From NCBI RefSeq assembly GCF_001999305.1, contig NZ_MLHQ01000011.1:62001-126000 (forward strand): a DNA stretch of 64,000 nucleotides, in the 5' to 3' direction. The stretch is from Rodentibacter myodis. Its GTDB lineage: Bacteria > Pseudomonadota > Gammaproteobacteria > Enterobacterales > Pasteurellaceae. Below the pieces are notes generated by a model. That model did no database searches. It saw only the letters and a list, made by a program, of their open reading frames with translations, and had not been told where the DNA came from. Positions 59,123 to 64,000 of this stretch are shown here, piece after piece (the stretch's first letter is position 1; every line of letters begins with the position of its first letter). The translations under genes and the position numbers were made by a program.

Positions 59123-60313
59123 TTAATTATATTCTTGTGCGGATAATGGTTTGATCGTTTCCCAATGACGACAGGAAGGACAATTCCACAATAATTTGTG
59201 GATTTGATAGCCACAATTTGTGCATCGATAAGCCGCACTCTGCTTTATTCGTTCCCCAACCATTTTATGCAATAAAATAAGGCTTTCCTTTCCTCTACCC
59301 TCTTCCGCGTCATTAATTTGATATTGAATAAAACGATGAAAAATAAGCATACTGGGCTTTTTGGTCAGCTGCTGATAAAGTTTAGCCTGCGCTGCGGATT
59401 TACCATCTTTTTCTTCAATCAATTTCGCCAATGCCAAATCCACATCATCATTTTTTATCTGCTGACCGGCACGAATCAAAAATAATTCAAAGTTCTCGAT
59501 TTGATCTAATGAGTGATAACAGTTTTTTAATAACGGCAAGACTTCACCAATATAATCGGCATTTTGCTGAAGCACATTTTCCAGTGTTGTAATGGCTTGC
59601 GGATAGGCTTTTTCTTGAAGATCTAACTCTGCCAATAATATTGATGCTCTTACACAGGTTTTTGACACTTGAAGTGCTTTTTGTAAAATTTGTCGTTTTT
59701 CAACCGCACTTTCATCATCTAGACTTTGCGCATACTCGCAATAACACTGCGCCAATTTGATATTATTTTCCTGCGGACAAATTTTTGCTAATTTCTCGGC
59801 AACGTTAACAGCTTTTTTCCATTCTTTGGTTTTTTGATAAATGACTAAAAGTTGCTGTAATGCATTTTGCGCAAATTCAGGTTCATCCACCAACAGAATA
59901 TAAAGATTTTCGGCGCGATCAAAAAAACCCACCGTCATAAAATCACGGGCGAGTTGTTGTTTGGCGAGGAGCTTTTGTTCAAAAGAATAATGAGGACTTC
60001 GATCAAGGGCTTGATGAATGCGTAACGCGCGATCAACTTCACCACGAGAACGGAATAGATTACCTAAAGTTAATTCAGCTTCAAATTGTGAGTGACTTTC
60101 TATTTCATTTTCCGCTTCTTGTTTTTGCAACATATCCAAGAACAAATCAACGGCTTTATCGGTTTGATTAGAAAGCAAAAAATTAACGCCCGTGACATAG
60201 TCACGGGAGAGTTTATTACTAATATCTTCCTGATCTTTTTTTGCACTACGCTGCCCCATATACCAACCATAAGCAGCAGCAATAGGCAAAAGCAGAAAGA
60301 GTAATTCAAGCAT
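59123..60313 (-). CDS. lapB: LPS assembly regulator LapB (YciM)
   Basis: A 396-residue protein with an N-terminal membrane helix (LELLFLLLPIAAAYGWYMG), TPR repeats through the middle, and a C-terminal rubredoxin-like metal site with two Cys-x-x-Cys pairs (RCTNCGYQ and NCPSCRHW). LapB recruits LpxC to FtsH and so sets LPS synthesis. Starts by TAATG overlap with lapA. Confidence 0.96.
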   Translation of the reverse strand: MLELLFLLLPIAAAYGWYMGQRSAKKDQEDISNKLSRDYVTGVNFLLSNQTDKAVDLFLDMLQKQEAENEIESHSQFEAELTLGNLFRSRGEVDRALRIHQALDRSPHYSFEQKLLAKQQLARDFMTVGFFDRAENLYILLVDEPEFAQNALQQLLVIYQKTKEWKKAVNVAEKLAKICPQENNIKLAQCYCEYAQSLDDESAVEKRQILQKALQVSKTCVRASILLAELDLQEKAYPQAITTLENVLQQNADYIGEVLPLLKNCYHSLDQIENFELFLIRAGQQIKNDDVDLALAKLIEEKDGKSAAQAKLYQQLTKKPSMLIFHRFIQYQINDAEEGRGKESLILLHKMVGERIKQSAAYRCTNCGYQIHKLLWNCPSCRHWETIKPLSAQEYN

Positions 60314-60612
60314 TATTCAGCCTTAGCTTTATCACGCGTTGTCGTTAGTTCATTAATTTGAAGAGTTTGACGTTTAATTTGACGATTAAGAGACATATTT
60401 TTGAATTTCAATTTTAAGTAGAAAAAACCGGTAATAAACCAACCTAAAATTAATCCTAAGCCAAATAAAATGGCAACCAATGTTGAAAGTTGGAACTGAC
60501 TTTCCGCAACAATGTAATTGAAGGTAATAATTTGATCATTATTTGCCCCCACAGTAATGGCAACAAGTACGATAGCCAAAACAATAATAAATCCTAAAAT
60601 ATATTTAATCAT
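60313..60612 (-). CDS. lapA: LapA (YciS) membrane protein
   Basis: A 99-residue DUF1049 protein with two helices (about 4-21 and 44-66) and a basic, coiled C-terminal tail (LKFKNMSLNRQIKRQTLQINEL). Works with LapB in LPS quality control. Downstream of ihfB by 64 nt. Confidence 0.93.
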   Translation of the reverse strand: MIKYILGFIIVLAIVLVAITVGANNDQIITFNYIVAESQFQLSTLVAILFGLGLILGWFITGFFYLKLKFKNMSLNRQIKRQTLQINELTTTRDKAKAE

Positions 60613-60676
60613 AAATAACCCTTAAAAAATCTTACACTGAAGTCGTTTATCAACTCTAAAAATACAACACCTATGG

Positions 60677-60964
60677 TTAAGCGAATATATCTACACGCTC
60701 TTTCAGCGACTTACCGGCTTTAAAATGTGGAACGCATTTTGCGTCTAATTTGACGGCATCGCCGGTTTTTGGATTTCGACCTAAGCGGGGTTGCCGATAA
60801 TGTAGAGAAAAACTACCAAAGCCACGGATCTCTGCACGATTCGTATTTTCTAGGGATTGGGCGATAAGTTCCAAAATATCTTTTACAATCGCCTCAACCT
60901 CTTTTGCCGATAAAAGGGGATGTTTAGCGGATAAATTTTCAATCAGCTCTGATTTAGTCATCAT
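60677..60964 (-). CDS. ihfB: Integration host factor subunit beta
   Basis: A 95-residue HU/IHF-family protein: [30 protein letters not shown], the DNA-arm segment [45 protein letters not shown] with the Pro of the arm tip. Dimerises with IhfA and bends DNA. Downstream of rpsA, as in enterics. Confidence 0.97.
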   Translation of the reverse strand: MMTKSELIENLSAKHPLLSAKEVEAIVKDILELIAQSLENTNRAEIRGFGSFSLHYRQPRLGRNPKTGDAVKLDAKCVPHFKAGKSLKERVDIFA

Positions 60965-61002
60965 ATTCTCCTTTTGTTACTAACATATCTATTTTGGACA
61001 AC

Positions 61003-61050
61003 AAGATTTATGAATAATCTATCTTTACACAATAAATTATTCATAAATCT
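61003..61050. repeat. 15-bp perfect inverted repeat between rpsA and ihfB
   Basis: AGATTTATGAATAAT (61003-61017) and ATTATTCATAAATCT (61036-61050) with an 18-nt loop, directly adjoining the rpsA terminator. AT-rich, no own T tract; could be a processing site, an operator for ihfB, or a second terminator-like element. Confidence 0.9.
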
Positions 61051-61081
61051 TAAAAAATAAGGCTGGGATTTCCCAGCCTTA
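61051..61081 (-). terminator. Terminator after rpsA
   Basis: Minus-strand AAGGCTGGGA-AA-TCCCAGCCTT followed by ATTTTTTAAG. Confidence 0.9.
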
Positions 61082-61094
61082 CTGAATAGATTAA

Positions 61095-62744
61095 TTATTC
61101 ACCTTTAGCTGCTTTGAAGGCTTCAGCCATTGCATTTGGAATAGCAACTTCTTCTTGTTTGTTATTCACACTTGCTACTGCTGCCGCTTCTTCAGCTTGA
61201 TCTTTCGCTTTTACAGATAAGTGAACGATACGGGCTTTACGATCTACACCGGTATATTTTGCTTCAACCACATCGCCTGCTGCAACTTCGTTTGTTAAGT
61301 CGGCTGTACGAATGTAACCTTCAGCTCCGCCTACTAATTCAACTTTTGCACCTTTTGCATCTACTTCAACAACAGTTGCAGAAACGACTGCACCTTTTTT
61401 GTTGATAGAGATAAAGTTGTTAAATGGATCTTCTTCAAGTTGTTTAATACCTAAAGAAATACGTTCTTTCACTGCATCTACCGCTAATACCACTGCAGAA
61501 ACTTCGTCACCTTTTTTATAGTTACGAACTGCTTCTTCACCTGATACATTCCAAGAAATATCAGATAAGTGAACTAAACCGTCAATACCGCCTTCAAGAC
61601 CAATGAAGATACCGAAATCAGTGATAGATTTAATTTTACCGGTTACTTTATCGCCTTTATTGTGGGTTTCTGCAAATTGAGTCCACGGGTTAGGTTTGCA
61701 TTGTTTTAAACCTAAAGAAATACGACGACGTTCCTCATCAATTTCTAATACCATTACTTCAACGGTATCGCCTAAGCTAACCACTTTAGATGGGTGGATA
61801 TTTTTGTTCGTCCAATCCATTTCAGAAACGTGAACCAAACCTTCAACACCATCTAAAATCTCTACGAAACAGCCGTAGTCGGTTAAGTTAGTTACTTTAC
61901 CGATTAATTTGCTATTTACAGGGTGATTTTCAGCGATAGCAACCCAAGGGTCTTGACCTAATTGTTTTAATCCTAAAGATACACGGGTACGATCTTTATC
62001 GAATTTTAATACTTTAACGGTAACTTCATCGCCAACATTCACGATTTCGCTTGGATGTTTAACACGTTTCCAAGCCATATCGGTGATGTGTAATAAACCG
62101 TCAACACCGCCTAAATCTACGAATGCACCGTAGTCGGTTAAGTTTTTAACGATACCTTTAACTTCTGAACCTTCAACAAGGTTTTCTAACACTTGTTCAC
62201 GTTCTTGGCTGTTTTCAGATTCGATCACTGCACGGCGGGAAACAACTACGTTGTTACGTTTTTGATCTAATTTAATAACTTTGAATTCTAATTCTTTACC
62301 TAATAAATGATCCGCATCACGAGCCGGACGGGTATCTACTAAAGAACCAGGTAAGAATGCACGAACACCGTTTAACTCAACTGTGAAACCGCCTTTCACT
62401 TTGCCGTTGATTAAACCGATAACAGTCGCTTTGTCTTCGTAAGCTTTTTCTAATTCAATCCAAGATTCGTGACGAACCGCTTTCTCACGGGAAAGTTTGG
62501 TTTCGCCAAAACCATCTTCAACTGCATCTAATGCTACGTTTACAGTATCGCCAACTTGAATTTCAAGTTCGCCTTGTGCATTTAAAAATTCCGCAACCGG
62601 AATTGCAGATTCGGATTTTAAGCCTGCATCAACAAGTACGAAACCTTTTTGGATAGCGACTACAGTACCGTTAACGATTGAACCTTGACGGGTTTCAAGG
62701 CCTTTTAATGATTCTTCAAAAAGTTGAGCAAAAGATTCTGACAT
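61095..62744 (-). CDS. rpsA: 30S ribosomal protein S1
   Basis: A 549-residue S1 with six S1 repeats, for example [94 protein letters not shown] and [35 protein letters not shown]. Brings mRNA to the 30S subunit. Highly biased codons. Preceded by cmk, as usual. Confidence 0.98.
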   Translation of the reverse strand: MSESFAQLFEESLKGLETRQGSIVNGTVVAIQKGFVLVDAGLKSESAIPVAEFLNAQGELEIQVGDTVNVALDAVEDGFGETKLSREKAVRHESWIELEKAYEDKATVIGLINGKVKGGFTVELNGVRAFLPGSLVDTRPARDADHLLGKELEFKVIKLDQKRNNVVVSRRAVIESENSQEREQVLENLVEGSEVKGIVKNLTDYGAFVDLGGVDGLLHITDMAWKRVKHPSEIVNVGDEVTVKVLKFDKDRTRVSLGLKQLGQDPWVAIAENHPVNSKLIGKVTNLTDYGCFVEILDGVEGLVHVSEMDWTNKNIHPSKVVSLGDTVEVMVLEIDEERRRISLGLKQCKPNPWTQFAETHNKGDKVTGKIKSITDFGIFIGLEGGIDGLVHLSDISWNVSGEEAVRNYKKGDEVSAVVLAVDAVKERISLGIKQLEEDPFNNFISINKKGAVVSATVVEVDAKGAKVELVGGAEGYIRTADLTNEVAAGDVVEAKYTGVDRKARIVHLSVKAKDQAEEAAAVASVNNKQEEVAIPNAMAEAFKAAKGE

Positions 62745-62842
62745 ATAAATAATCTTCTATAAAAGTTAATAACATCCACATTTTGTCCATAATATGTGGG
62801 GTTGATAATAAATGTTTATTCGTCCTTGAACAAACCGGAAAA

Positions 62843-63514
62843 TTAACCGTTTATACGCTGTTGAATATAAGCCAAGGCTTGAGCAACCACTTCATCAATA
62901 CTCAATGTTGTGCTGTCTAATAACAACGCATCTTCAGCCGGTTTTAGCGGCGCGACTTCGCGATTTCTATCACGAAAATCACGTTCCTTTATCTCGGCTA
63001 AAATCTGCGCAAAGTTACCATTAATTCCTTTGTTTTGCAACTGTTTATAGCGTCTTTTTGCACGTTCTTCCGCGCCGGCATCTAAAAATAATTTCACTTG
63101 GGCAGTTGGAAATACCACCGTTCCCATATCACGACCATCAGCAATCAAACCGTCATTTTTCGCAAAATCTTGCTGAAGTTGTAACAATGCGGCGCGAACT
63201 TTTGGGAAAACGGCGACTTTTGATGCAGCATCCGCCACTTCTTGCGTACGAATTAAATGGCTGACATCTTCATCATTCAATACAATTTTCACTTCTCCCT
63301 CTTCGGGAATAAATTGAATCTCCAAATCACGTGCCAAGCTCGCCAACGCAGATTCATCGGTTAAATCGACCGAACTTTTTAAAGCCGCCAATGCCGTAAC
63401 ACGATAAATTGCCCCACTGTCTAACAATGCATAGCCCAATTTTTCTGCCAAGGCATAACATAATGTGCCTTTGCCCGCTCCACTCGGGCCATCAACGGTA
63501 ATGATCATTCCCAT
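62843..63514 (-). CDS. cmk: Cytidylate kinase
   Basis: A 223-residue CMP/dCMP kinase. P-loop GPSGAGKGT (9-17), [36 protein letters not shown] and the [32 protein letters not shown] block. GGAG ribosome site, 24 nt downstream of mtnN. Confidence 0.98.
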   Translation of the reverse strand: MGMIITVDGPSGAGKGTLCYALAEKLGYALLDSGAIYRVTALAALKSSVDLTDESALASLARDLEIQFIPEEGEVKIVLNDEDVSHLIRTQEVADAASKVAVFPKVRAALLQLQQDFAKNDGLIADGRDMGTVVFPTAQVKLFLDAGAEERAKRRYKQLQNKGINGNFAQILAEIKERDFRDRNREVAPLKPAEDALLLDSTTLSIDEVVAQALAYIQQRING

Positions 63515-63538
63515 TCATAACTCCTGATAAAACACCGA

Positions 63539-64000
63539 TTATAATCTATCCAACATCGCCAACACTAATGCCGAGGATTGTTTGGCCGCAAGGGGTAAAA
63601 ATTCCTCAAAAGACATACTTGCTTCGTCATCTCCCCCATCAGAAATGGCACGCACCACAACAAACGGCACATTAAAAGCGTGACACACCTGTGCGATAGC
63701 AGTCGCTTCCATTTCCACCGCCATGACATTGGGAAAATTTGCTTTTATCTCTGCAATTTTTTCTTCGCTATTGATAAAGCTATCACCGGAACAAATTAAA
63801 CCACGTTTCACCGATTGTCCTTGATTTTTTGCGATTTCTTCCGCCAAATCTGCCAATTTATTATCAGATAAAAATGCTGGCGGATTGGCGGGAAGTTGCC
63901 CTTTTTCATAACCAAACACCGTCACATCCGCATCGTGATAACAGGTTTCATCGGAAATAACAATATCCCCTACGCGCAAGCCTTTTGCCACGCCACCTGC
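63539..64000 (-). CDS. mtnN: MTA/SAH nucleosidase, 3' part
   Basis: The last roughly 154 residues of 5'-methylthioadenosine/S-adenosylhomocysteine nucleosidase; the 5' end lies beyond the window. [18 protein letters not shown] continues to the edge. [58 protein letters not shown] carry the active-site Glu and Asp. Role: recycling of SAM by-products and AI-2 synthesis. Confidence 0.97.
   Translation of the reverse strand, partial: AGGVAKGLRVGDIVISDETCYHDADVTVFGYEKGQLPANPPAFLSDNKLADLAEEIAKNQGQSVKRGLICSGDSFINSEEKIAEIKANFPNVMAVEMEATAIAQVCHAFNVPFVVVRAISDGGDDEASMSFEEFLPLAAKQSSALVLAMLDRL

Noticed and set aside
61172..61405. Leu-rich plus-strand ORF opposite rpsA
   Set aside because: Antisense shadow of highly biased rpsA codons.

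Overview
The window comes from a Pasteurellaceae genome of the Haemophilus influenzae / Aggregatibacter group. Dozens of copies of the Hin-type DNA uptake sequence (AAGTGCGGT and its complement) are scattered in and between genes. The gene set also fits that group: nikKLMQO-nimR nickel uptake, zevAB next to uvrB, the lonH-fabA / matP pair and hisGDCBHAFI. Genus is inference; Aggregatibacter or a non-influenzae Haemophilus fits best. Most of the window is ordinary, compact core chromosome.

Layout. 1-1.1 kb: a DinI-like gene, tRNA-Lys, and the 3' 60 nt of a tRNA-Leu(TAA) joined directly to the inside of ydbH. 1.1-3.8 kb: 5'-truncated, frameshifted ydbH, then ynbE. 3.8-9.5 kb: a polymorphic-toxin locus with a VasX-like pore-forming effector, two intact immunity paralogs, an orphan copy of the toxin C-terminal tail, and a decayed third tail/immunity pair. 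9.5-22.4 kb: core genes (DsrE-like, purine permease, usg, ybaK, rplY, dedA, fabA, lonH, matP, cspD, truC, yqcC, acylphosphatase, yccT, yccS). 22.4-33.5 kb: the histidine operon on the minus strand, with a leader peptide and attenuator, interrupted by an FRG-domain gene, an Mrr-type nuclease gene, a RhuM-Fic gene and a small oppositely oriented yjzC-like gene. 33.5-39.2 kb: preQ1 riboswitch with queCDE, then ybgI, fabI and rnb. 39.4-42.9 kb: nikKLMQO and divergent nimR. 43-47.7 kb: pntAB and pykA. 47.9-51.3 kb: tRNA-Val and a polar amino-acid ABC importer. 51.4-57.6 kb: uvrB, tRNA-Asn, zevAB, ettA. 57.7-64 kb: sirB2-like, yciH, pyrF, lapBA, ihfB, rpsA, cmk and the 3' part of mtnN.

Most interesting parts. 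First, the effector locus: each of three immunity copies (one dead) is preceded by the same toxin C-terminal tail, and each tail stop overlaps the immunity start as TAATG. The two live immunity proteins are nearly identical except in the loop between their membrane helices. Second, the his operon: three genes of defence/toxin-type families sit at three different his gene boundaries, with start/stop overlaps or short joints, so they are probably co-transcribed with histidine biosynthesis. Third, the tRNA-Leu::ydbH junction, which looks like a recombination scar or an assembly join.

Regulatory elements visible by eye include a His-rich leader peptide with a terminator/antiterminator, a preQ1-I riboswitch, a MerR-type 19-bp-spacer promoter between nimR and nikK, a CRP-like site upstream of pntAB, a DnaA-box cluster before tRNA-Asn, many hairpin terminators (some made from inverted uptake sequences) and a small family of REP-like palindromes.
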